In this document: piece by piece, positions 16,334 to 23,424 of the stretch
Layout of the letters: every line of letters starts with the position of its first letter
Numbering within the stretch: position 1 is the first letter of the stretch
Origin: CAYRJA01 sp964424455
Lineage (GTDB): Bacteria > Bacteroidota > Bacteroidia > Chitinophagales > UBA10324
Direction: 5' to 3'
Assembly (NCBI GenBank): GCA_964424455.1
Contig: CAYRJA010000032.1
Location: 1 to 29,832, forward strand
DNA length: 29,832 nt
Notes under the pieces: generated by a model
Seen by the model: only the letters and a program-made list of their open reading frames with translations
Databases searched by the model: none
What the model was told of the DNA's origin: nothing
Made by a program: the position numbers and the translations under genes

Positions 16334-17464
16334 ATGATAAAGCGAAAAATTACAGTACTCATTAAAAAGCGAATGAATGATAATAAGGCGATTATCCTTT
16401 TGGGACCTCGTCAAGCGGGAAAGACAACGCTCATTCGTAGCATAGTAGAGGAGTCAAATAAAAAATTCCTATGGTTGAATGGTGATGAAACGGATGTGCG
16501 CACAATACTATCAAAACCTACTTCCACAAAACTGAAGAATATTATAGGGAAAAATAACATTGTAGTAATTGATGAGGCACAGAGGATAGAAAATATCGGT
16601 TTGTGTATTAAGCTGATTACTGACAATATTCCAAAAGTAAAAGTAATTGCTACCGGTTCATCATCGTTTGAATTATCAAACCGGATTAACGAACCACTTA
16701 CGGGTAGAAAGTGGGAGTTTTTTCTGCTACCTTTTTCATTCGCAGAAATGGCAAATGAGCATGGTTCACAAAACGAGAAGAGATTGTTGGAACAAAGAAT
16801 GATTTATGGCTATTACCCTGAAGTAGTAAATAATATGGGTGATGAGAAAATACGATTGAATCAGTTGGCAGATAGCTATCTGTATAAAGATATTCTTACA
16901 TGGGAAAAGATTCAAAAACCCGACCGGCTTGAAAAATTGGTTCAGGCGTTAGCGTTGCAGGTGGGCAGCGAAGTATCGTTTCATGAGTTAGGGCAAACTA
17001 CCGGACTGGATAATGAAACGGTGGAGAAATATGTTACACTGCTCGAAAAGGCATTTGTCATATACCGCGTAAGTTCACTCAGCCGAAATCTGAGAAATGA
17101 ACTGAAGAAAAGCAGGAAGATTTATTTCTACGATAACGGGTTGCGTAACGCTGTGATCAATCAGTTCAATCCGCTTGAATTGCGGAAGGATAAAGGCGCT
17201 ATGTGGGAGAATTTTCTTTTTACAGAGCGAAAAAAATATCTTCATAACGAGGGATGGATTGCCAATAGTTATTTCTGGCGCACCCATTCACAGCAGGAAA
17301 TTGATTATGTGGAAGAGCGCAATGGTAAACTTTATGCTTATGAGTTTAAGTGGAAAGCAAAAGGTGCAAAAAATATTCCACAGAATTTTTTAAGAGCATA
17401 TCCGGGAACTCAAGCGGATATTGTAACTAATGAAAATTTTGAAAAGTTTGTAGGTGTTGACTGA
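16334..17464 (+). CDS. AAA-family ATPase with DUF4143 C-terminal domain
   Basis: A 376-residue cytosolic ATPase. Walker A is GPRQAGKTT at residues 24-32 and Walker B is IVVIDEAQ with Asp80-Glu81. A sensor-like strand reads VIATGSSSFEL, followed by the GRKWEFFLLPFSFAEM segment typical of this family. A winged-helix-like region spans about 195-250. The DUF4143 domain at about 255-376 has IYFYDNGLRNAVINQF and an EIDYVEERNGKLYAYEFKWK block resembling a PD-(D/E)XK nuclease core (Asp, Glu, Lys). These genes are scattered, mobile and often multicopy in Bacteroidota, with no settled function. Here it interrupts a glycan gene cluster, lies between two glycosyltransferase 3' ends, and has its own promoter with paired palindromes. 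No adjacent toxin or antitoxin gene was found. Confidence 0.93.
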   Translation: MIKRKITVLIKKRMNDNKAIILLGPRQAGKTTLIRSIVEESNKKFLWLNGDETDVRTILSKPTSTKLKNIIGKNNIVVIDEAQRIENIGLCIKLITDNIPKVKVIATGSSSFELSNRINEPLTGRKWEFFLLPFSFAEMANEHGSQNEKRLLEQRMIYGYYPEVVNNMGDEKIRLNQLADSYLYKDILTWEKIQKPDRLEKLVQALALQVGSEVSFHELGQTTGLDNETVEKYVTLLEKAFVIYRVSSLSRNLRNELKKSRKIYFYDNGLRNAVINQFNPLELRKDKGAMWENFLFTERKKYLHNEGWIANSYFWRTHSQQEIDYVEERNGKLYAYEFKWKAKGAKNIPQNFLRAYPGTQADIVTNENFEKFVGVD

Positions 17465-17559
17465 TGAATAGGATGAGACGGAAGAAACTTGAAATATATT
17501 CGCGGAGGAATCTGACCGGACAACTTGTAACAGTATTAAATCAAATCATAAGGAATTAA
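17464..17559 (+). pseudogene. Remnant of a second glycosyltransferase C-terminus
   Basis: From 17491 the frame reads EIYSRRNLTGQLVTVLNQII and then ends RN-stop. It lines up with YSRKNLTGQLAAVLNKIM of the glycosyltransferase that ends at 16274. Substitutions are mainly conservative (K/R, A/V, M/I) or synonymous, as in two diverged paralogues. Only the tail survives. An ATG at 17464-17466 overlaps the ATPase stop (TGATG), so a 31-residue product starting MNRMRRKKLE could in principle be made by coupled translation, but it is more likely a scar. Confidence 0.7.
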
Positions 17560-17571
17560 ATTTTGCGAAAG
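17490..17571 (+). repeat. Direct repeat, copy 2 (glycosyltransferase tail remnant plus TTTTGCGAAAG)
   Basis: The ungapped partner of 16205-16286. It keeps the TTTTGCGAAAG half of the palindrome after the stop, but the other half is lost (GTTGTGCTGC follows). Confidence 0.85.
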
Positions 17572-17677
17572 TTGTGCTGCATAAATTATGATTTTGTTTC
17601 CGCAAAGTCCCCAGCGGAAGACTATGCGGGGATGGAAGCAATTAACAGAAGCGCTCAATAATACCATTAAGTACAGA

Positions 17678-18964
17678 ATGAAAGTTTTCATTGATAAAAC
17701 ACTCGCCTATTTCAGACCCCTTCAATACATCTGGAATGTGTTTACATTCAATCAGCAAATAGAAAGCGTTTATGTTGACAGCAGCGCGGAGGCAGATTTT
17801 ATTATCAGTGAGGGAACGAATTCAGATATTAAAATAGCAAAGGAGTTTTATGTGCAACTCTTTAATCAGGAATATGGTTACAGAAAATACTTTATCAAGG
17901 ATTGTATTGTCCGCTCTGCTGATGGGTTGCCGGACTATCTTGCTACTGCATTTTACATGATCAACTGTTTGCAGGAGTATGAGGCGAATGAGAAAGACGA
18001 AATCGGGCGGTTCCCTTATTCCGCTTCTTATCAATTTCAGTTTGAAAATGTTACAGAAAATCTGGTTCAGCAGTATTTTGATAAGTTGAAAAATGAACAT
18101 CCTAAACTTTCTTCTCTGAAGAAAAAAGACAGACCAACAAAAATTTTCCTGTCGCATGATATAGACACAGTTCACGGAGCGCTGTTACAGGATGGCGCTT
18201 ATGTACTGAAGAGATTCAACACTCCTGTATTTTTTCAGTTAGCTCTTAATGCTGTCATCAGCCGTCCTGACTGGTTGAATATGGACAAGATTATGAAAAT
18301 AGAAAGCGAGTACGATGCCAAATCCACTTTCTTCTGGTTAGTGAATAAAGGCAAGGTGAATGAACGAATGACCAATTCAGATTACAATATTCGCAGTCGA
18401 TCTATCCAGGGTATAATTAAATCCATAGAAGAGAGAGGATGGGAGAATGGATTGCATAAAAGTATTTCTCCCGATTCTTTCCGGACAGAGCTTGGTAAAT
18501 TAGGTGTTACAGTAACAGGGAACCGGTTTCATTACCTACGGTTTTCATTACCTGATGGATACGACGAAATTGAGAAATCAGGATTGAAATTAGATGCAAG
18601 TCTTGGTTTTGCAGAAAGTTTTGGCTTTCGGAACAGCTATGGTTTGCCGTTCAGTCCTTTTAACATGAAAGAGCAAAAGGAATATTCATTTGTAGAAGTT
18701 CCACTGAATATCATGGACGGAACTTTCCATCGCTACATGAAGCTGCCGGTAAATAAAACTGCCGAATCAATCATCCGTTTTATAGAGAAGAATAAAACAG
18801 ATTGTGTACTCTCTGTTCTTTGGCATAATACTTTTTTTACTAATTACAAATACAAAGGATATTTAGAGGAGTACAAAAAGCTGCTCAGTTTTTTCTATGA
18901 AAGCAATTTAAAGTGCATTCGCACCAACGAAGTCATTACCCAATATTCTGACCAACGGCAGTAA
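17678..18964 (+). CDS. Polysaccharide deacetylase-like protein (NodB-type, with N-terminal DUF7033-like domain)
   Basis: A 428-residue protein. The N-terminal ~150 residues resemble the DUF7033 domain found in front of Bacteroidota deacetylases. The catalytic half begins at FLSHDIDTV with His160, Asp161 and Asp163. It continues with GLHKSISPDSFRTELGKL, the counterpart of the metal-binding His motif, and TGNRFHYLRFSLPDG, carrying the family Arg. It ends with VLSVLWHNTFFTNYKYKGY. Such enzymes remove N- or O-acetyl groups from glycans using a divalent metal. I prefer the ATG at 17678 because the protein then starts MKVFIDKTLAYFRPLQYIW as family members do. An in-frame ATG at 17588 adds 30 residues that look like another glycosyltransferase tail. 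The 3' end overlaps the convergent glycosyltransferase by 29 bp. Likely tailors the surface glycan. Confidence 0.85.
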   Translation: MKVFIDKTLAYFRPLQYIWNVFTFNQQIESVYVDSSAEADFIISEGTNSDIKIAKEFYVQLFNQEYGYRKYFIKDCIVRSADGLPDYLATAFYMINCLQEYEANEKDEIGRFPYSASYQFQFENVTENLVQQYFDKLKNEHPKLSSLKKKDRPTKIFLSHDIDTVHGALLQDGAYVLKRFNTPVFFQLALNAVISRPDWLNMDKIMKIESEYDAKSTFFWLVNKGKVNERMTNSDYNIRSRSIQGIIKSIEERGWENGLHKSISPDSFRTELGKLGVTVTGNRFHYLRFSLPDGYDEIEKSGLKLDASLGFAESFGFRNSYGLPFSPFNMKEQKEYSFVEVPLNIMDGTFHRYMKLPVNKTAESIIRFIEKNKTDCVLSVLWHNTFFTNYKYKGYLEEYKKLLSFFYESNLKCIRTNEVITQYSDQRQ

Positions 18965-20009
18965 GTAAAATCCTTTCAAACTTCTCTTTAGAATAGTTGG
19001 CTATATAATATTGCAAAGCACTCAGAGATATAGATTGATAAAACACTTTATTGTTTAACAGTTGCCGGATTCCATTGTCATCGTCAAAGAGAACACCACA
19101 GCCTGCATCAATTTTACTTTTTGTAACACCCCGGTGATTTCCGATAAAAGGAATACCCAATGCGAGGTAATCCATTTCTTTATTAGCTTCCTGTGTGGCA
19201 TAACTTTTATTTACCGGCTTTACCAAACTAATTCCGATTAAGCGATATGTTTTTGAAATAGACTTTATCTGCTGAATCAGTTCTTCTGCTCCCATTCTTG
19301 GATGGTGAATAATGGCAGTTGATTTGATTTCTCTTTCTGAAATATTTCTTATTTCACCAAACACATAAAACGGAACAGCATATTTCCTGCTCAACTCCAT
19401 CATTTCTGCTGCCCCTTTTTCAGGAGAAAAAATTCCAAGATAGAGGAATGCGGGTTGGTCTGCATCTTTATCAAGTGTTACACTTTCAAACGGAGATGAA
19501 TAAAAGTTAATAAGCGTTTTCTCTTTTGGAAATCCCTTAGCTAAAGCATCTGAATTGACAATAATTTTATTGGTATATTTTTTTGTCAATCGGTTTTCTA
19601 CCCATTGGATTGTTGCTGTAACAGGTGGTTTTAGCAATGCAAAGACGGAGAATCTCTTTTGCAGTTCGTAGAAGACAAGATGTACATTGTTGTCTATGGT
19701 TTCATACACCACTTTCCTCCCTTTCCGCTTTGCAAACCGAGCAAGCGGAAGTAGCGACAAGTCATAAATAATCACTGTTTCAAAATCAACAATCCGTTTT
19801 TTATAAATGCGGATTAAATCCCACCGGAAATAAGTAAAAGTTAAATAGTAAAGCAATTTACTAATCAGTCCCAGTTCATTTTTTTTTGATTTTGAAAATA
19901 CAATTTCAGTTTCAAAACCATTCTTCTCCAGCAACTCCTTCTCCATTACAATCCTCGGATGAGGAGGCGACATGGTCAGCGAAGTAAATATTCCGTTTTT
20001 TTTTTTCAT
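18936..20009 (-). CDS. GT-B glycosyltransferase
   Basis: A 357-residue glycosyltransferase of GT4-like fold. Its N-terminal half includes SLTMSPPHPRIVMEKELLEK and a VIIYDLSLLPLARFAKRKG strand-helix. The C-terminal half has AFLYLGIFSPEKGAAEMMEL for donor binding, IIHHPRMGAEELIQQI, and NKEMDYLALGIPFIGNHRG, where the EMDYLALGIP segment is the conserved ribose-binding Glu region. The start codon overlaps the stop of the upstream methyltransferase (ATGA), so translation is coupled. The ATG is followed at once by eleven A residues (19996-20006 on the plus strand, as T), which makes the start prone to slippage. It is the last gene of a three-gene leftward operon and its 3' end overlaps the deacetylase gene tail to tail. 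Acceptor and donor are unknown. Confidence 0.88.
   Translation of the reverse strand: MKKKNGIFTSLTMSPPHPRIVMEKELLEKNGFETEIVFSKSKKNELGLISKLLYYLTFTYFRWDLIRIYKKRIVDFETVIIYDLSLLPLARFAKRKGRKVVYETIDNNVHLVFYELQKRFSVFALLKPPVTATIQWVENRLTKKYTNKIIVNSDALAKGFPKEKTLINFYSSPFESVTLDKDADQPAFLYLGIFSPEKGAAEMMELSRKYAVPFYVFGEIRNISEREIKSTAIIHHPRMGAEELIQQIKSISKTYRLIGISLVKPVNKSYATQEANKEMDYLALGIPFIGNHRGVTKSKIDAGCGVLFDDDNGIRQLLNNKVFYQSISLSALQYYIANYSKEKFERILLTAVGQNIG
19996..20006 (-). repeat. A11 homopolymer at the start of a glycosyltransferase gene
   Basis: Eleven consecutive A (coding strand) directly follow the ATG and encode MKKKN. A tract this long is a slippage hotspot for DNA or RNA polymerase; a one-base change would abolish the protein. 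Confidence 0.9.
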
Positions 20010-20656
20010 CTGCTAACCACAAATAAAAAATTCGGTGCAAAATATTTTCTCATACTGTATATCAGACGGAAAACAGGATATAGGATTCTATAGCGGAATT
20101 TGGCAGGTGCAGAATATTCATGCAGCCAGCAGAAATAATTTACGGTAAGATTCAGTCGTGAAAAAACTTCACTCAGCGTAATAGGATCTAAGCCGGCGGT
20201 ATGCTCGGGGTTTATTCCCGGCTGACAATACAAAAGAATTGAAATAGTTTGACGAATACTGAATGGGTTAGGTGTAGTGATAATCAGTTTTCCTCCATCA
20301 TCAACATATTGCATATAATATTTCAGAAACGCCGCCACATCATCTACATGTTCAATTACATCTGCCATCAGTACGATGTCAAATTTCTTTCCGGATTGCT
20401 CCAGCATTTCAGGAGTAAGAATGTTAAATCCCTGTTGATTCAGGTATGGGATTTTGTCTTTGTTTATATCCACTCCGGTAAGTTCTGCTGTAACACCTTT
20501 TATTACTCCATGCAGCCAATCATTGCTTCCTGCAGGTTTATCCTGTCCGATGCAACCCACATCCAATACTTTTTTATTCCTGCACCAATCAAGAACTTCC
20601 GGTTGCTTGTGACGAACATTCGCCTTGGTGAAAAATGAAATCTCCCGTTTGCTCAC
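20006..20656 (-). CDS. Class I SAM-dependent methyltransferase
   Basis: A 216-residue methyltransferase with a Rossmann fold. Motif I is KVLDVGCIGQDKPAGSNDWL near 29-48, with an unusual insertion after the Gly. The acidic strand-2 end is LTGVDINKDKI, the post-I/motif II segment is IVLMADVIEHVDDVAAFLKY, and GGKLIITTPNPFS follows. This set is typical of small-molecule or glycan methyltransferases of the Methyltransf_11/23 type. Both its start and its stop overlap neighbours by 4 bp (ATGA), so it is translationally coupled to the second methyltransferase upstream and the glycosyltransferase downstream. A role in methylating a sugar or lipid of the same glycan is inferred. Confidence 0.9.
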   Translation of the reverse strand: MSKREISFFTKANVRHKQPEVLDWCRNKKVLDVGCIGQDKPAGSNDWLHGVIKGVTAELTGVDINKDKIPYLNQQGFNILTPEMLEQSGKKFDIVLMADVIEHVDDVAAFLKYYMQYVDDGGKLIITTPNPFSIRQTISILLYCQPGINPEHTAGLDPITLSEVFSRLNLTVNYFCWLHEYSAPAKFRYRILYPVFRLIYSMRKYFAPNFLFVVSR

Positions 20657-21363
20657 TTTGCTCTGATGATTAAATAGTAGTCTTTCTTACGAACACGAAT
20701 CAGCTTGTAAAATTCCATAAGCATATTTTCTGTTCCAAAGCCAAAATAATTACGAAAGCTTCTATGCTGAAAGTAAATCTGAACAGACAGGTGATTAGCA
20801 TAGAGAGAGTTTAAAATATTTTTTAAATCCTTTCGTGTATGATTGTACCATCCGCTCGGAGCTGTTCCTGAAAAATCAGTAAACGAATGAACAATTAGAA
20901 CACCATCCGGGCAAACATGATTCTTATTGATAGATAAGATTTCCTCTGCATATTTTTTTGTATCCGAAATATTAAGTACGGATAGTCCAAGCGCTGTTAC
21001 AATATCTGCTTTGTTACCGGAAACCGCTTGATGAATATCACCTGTTTCAAATTGAAGATTCTCTTTGTCATTCAGCAGTAAAGCCACCTGAATCGCTTTT
21101 GAAGAAAAATCAATTCCCTTTGATTGTTTGAAAAAACCGGAAAGGATGTATGTCTTTAATCCAAATCCGCATCCTAAGTCGAGATAGGAGTTCAGCGATG
21201 AAGGATGAATATTATATTTATTAAAAATATTTTTAAAGATTTTAGTAAGTCTTTTTTTTTCATTTGCAAACCCGGGCAAAAAGCTAAATGCCGAATAGCG
21301 TTTGTCATAGATAGCCCTGACCGTTTCGCTTACATAGGCAATATTTTCAGAGAGCTTATCCAT
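20653..21363 (-). CDS. Class I SAM-dependent methyltransferase
   Basis: A 236-residue methyltransferase and the first gene of the leftward operon. Motif I is SYLDLGCGFGLKTYILSGF near residues 59-77. Strand 2 ends in GIDFSSKAIQVALLL, motif II is ADIVTALGLSVLNI, and CPDGVLIVHSF follows. The C-terminal region has aromatic residues near FRNYFGFGTENMLMEFY that may line the acceptor site. I use the ATG at 21361-21363; the frame also allows a TTG one codon earlier. The 4-bp overlap with the next gene shows co-translation. It is not similar enough to the second methyltransferase to be a recent duplicate, so the pair probably acts at different positions. Substrate unknown. Confidence 0.88.
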   Translation of the reverse strand: MDKLSENIAYVSETVRAIYDKRYSAFSFLPGFANEKKRLTKIFKNIFNKYNIHPSSLNSYLDLGCGFGLKTYILSGFFKQSKGIDFSSKAIQVALLLNDKENLQFETGDIHQAVSGNKADIVTALGLSVLNISDTKKYAEEILSINKNHVCPDGVLIVHSFTDFSGTAPSGWYNHTRKDLKNILNSLYANHLSVQIYFQHRSFRNYFGFGTENMLMEFYKLIRVRKKDYYLIIRAK

Positions 21364-21596
21364 CAATATAAATTGTTGCTTTTACAAGTGACAATATTAT
21401 TGAATATTCTAAAACTTTTCACTTGACGGACTGTATTTCGAGTACATCTTAAGTATTATAACAAAGCAAAAGAATATGACTTTATATTTCAGTCCTTCAT
21501 TAATCTCAATTTCATTTGACAGGCAATAAATTTCTATAATAACTTCTTTTGGTAGTATGAAAAAACTGATTCAACTTTCGGAAATTTTTTTAATAG

Positions 21597-23333
21597 TTGA
21601 AAAGGGTCATATATAAAGTAATACTCGTATTCACCGGAGTCATTATATTCAGCACTGAAGGAAAAGCACAGTGCCCTGATCCTTATTCAAATGGAGTTAA
21701 TATTGTAACACACGATACTATTATATGCAGCGGCACATCCGTGCAGCTTACTGTTAAAGGAGGAAGTGATTATTCATGGTCGCCTGCTGATGGATTAAAT
21801 TGTACCGATTGCGCAACTGTAACAGCATCGCCGGCTAATTCTATTACCTATTATCTGTCGGCGGTAAATGCAGGATGTTCTGCAAAAGATTCTGTAGTGA
21901 TTTCAGTAATCAGCTCTCCGGAAATTTTTGCATGTCCGGATGTAAATGTTTGCCAGAACAGTTCGGTTTTTTTAGCGGCAGTGGGGAATGGAGATTATCA
22001 CTGGTATCCTGCTAACGGATTAAGTTGTACGAATTGTTCCAACCCGGTTTGTTCTCCTGCCATGTCAACCACTTACACTGTAACCAACACCTTGTGTGGT
22101 TCTGTCAGTGATGAAATAATTGTAAAGGTTGTTTCTAAACCTTTTATTGCCACCAGCCCAGATGTGATTATTTGCAAAGGATATGGAGATACCATTGCGG
22201 TTGCACCGGTTGCCCTTGGTGGTACTTATAACTGGTCGCCCGCTGCCGGACTAAGCTGTACAGACTGTCAGCAACCGTATGCTACTCCTTCGGTTACTAC
22301 CACCTTTACCATTGTGCTTAATAACAAGGGATGTCAAAGCAAGGATTCTGTAGTGATTTCGGTTTTGGATTTACCCATGTTTACAGCCGGAAATGATACA
22401 ACTATTTGCGAAGGGCACGCAGCGTATCTTCATGCCAACATCGCTGACAGTTACTCGTGGAGTCCTACAGGGTATCTAAGCAGTAATACATCGTCAAGCC
22501 CTGTTGCTTCTCCAACTGTTACAACAAAATATTTTGTTACCGGTGAACGCGCCTGTGGCACATTAAAGGATTCTGTTACAGTATTTATTAAGCAAAAGCC
22601 CGTCATCTCCGTTTCTGGAGATACAAGTTTATGCAGCGGACAATCTGTAAAACTCAATGTAACAGAAGGAGAGAGTTATCAATGGTCGCCGGCGAATGGG
22701 TTAAGCAGAACAGATATTTCAGATCCTGTGGCAACACCCGGACATTCTTCAACCTATTTTGTGAAGGTTTACAATTTTCCCGACTGTTACAGCGAGGATT
22801 CTGTGAAAGTCCGTATCGTTCCCTTTCCGACTATTCAATTAGAAAGCGAAGTGGATATTATTTGCGGACAGCCGGTCCAACTGAGTCCGGTGGTTTCTGA
22901 TTTCACTTCCCATTACTGGAAAATGCAACAGGGAATAAAAGACACTACACAAATAGCTCCGTTTGTCAACCCTGCCGATGCTACGACTTATACATTTGTG
23001 GCTTCCAATGAAGGATGTATGGAATCAGCAGAAGTTCTGGTGAATGTGCTGAAGGGTGATGCTAAATTACCTGCCGCATTTTCACCCAACGGCGATGGAC
23101 ACAATGAGATTTTCCGGCTAAAACAAACTTGCGGATTTATTATCAGTGATTTTTTCATTTATAATCGGTGGGGGCAAACGGTGTTTCACACTACCAGTTC
23201 AACTGACGGATGGGATGGAAGATACAACGGAAAAGATGCTGATGCAGGAGTCTATATTTATGTGCTTTCCGGATATACGGATAACAGCAATAAAGTGATT
23301 ACCATGCAGGGGAATGTTACTTTGCTGAGATAA
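21597..23333 (+). CDS. Repeat-rich adhesin-like protein with CHU_C (T9SS type B) C-terminal domain
   Basis: A 578-residue exported protein. The signal peptide covers residues 1-24 (MKRVIYKVILVFTGVIIF, cleaved after GKA). Six tandem Ig-like modules of about 75 residues run from about 37 to 485. Each follows the pattern of a Cys near the start (IICSGTSVQL), Y-x-WSPA-x-GLS in the middle, TTTY.V, and a late Cys before DSV.I.V; the sixth is degenerate. The last ~90 residues are the gliding-motility-associated CHU_C domain: LPAAFSPNGDGHNEIF, FFIYNRWGQTVFHT, DGWDGRYNGKDADAGVYIY, ending GNVTLLR. It must start at TTG 21597: a TAG directly precedes it in frame and no ATG lies before the signal peptide. 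Type B substrates need a SprF-like partner, and one is encoded downstream. Confidence 0.88.
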   Translation: MKRVIYKVILVFTGVIIFSTEGKAQCPDPYSNGVNIVTHDTIICSGTSVQLTVKGGSDYSWSPADGLNCTDCATVTASPANSITYYLSAVNAGCSAKDSVVISVISSPEIFACPDVNVCQNSSVFLAAVGNGDYHWYPANGLSCTNCSNPVCSPAMSTTYTVTNTLCGSVSDEIIVKVVSKPFIATSPDVIICKGYGDTIAVAPVALGGTYNWSPAAGLSCTDCQQPYATPSVTTTFTIVLNNKGCQSKDSVVISVLDLPMFTAGNDTTICEGHAAYLHANIADSYSWSPTGYLSSNTSSSPVASPTVTTKYFVTGERACGTLKDSVTVFIKQKPVISVSGDTSLCSGQSVKLNVTEGESYQWSPANGLSRTDISDPVATPGHSSTYFVKVYNFPDCYSEDSVKVRIVPFPTIQLESEVDIICGQPVQLSPVVSDFTSHYWKMQQGIKDTTQIAPFVNPADATTYTFVASNEGCMESAEVLVNVLKGDAKLPAAFSPNGDGHNEIFRLKQTCGFIISDFFIYNRWGQTVFHTTSSTDGWDGRYNGKDADAGVYIYVLSGYTDNSNKVITMQGNVTLLR

Positions 23334-23424
23334 TTCCTGTGATGAAGTATGCGTATTAGATTCGATTTAATTGTGGTATGGTTGTAATTTTAAACCTGAA
23401 AAAAACTTATGATAAAAGCCGGTG

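Noticed and set aside
16334..17464. The DUF4143 ATPase as part of a toxin-antitoxin or phage-defence pair
   Set aside because: No second small gene or known defence gene lies next to it. The only adjacent frame is the glycosyltransferase scar.
16205..17571. The 82-nt direct repeats as a transposon target-site duplication
   Set aside because: They are far longer than usual duplications. Their differences respect the glycosyltransferase reading frame (synonymous or conservative changes), which fits paralogous gene ends better.
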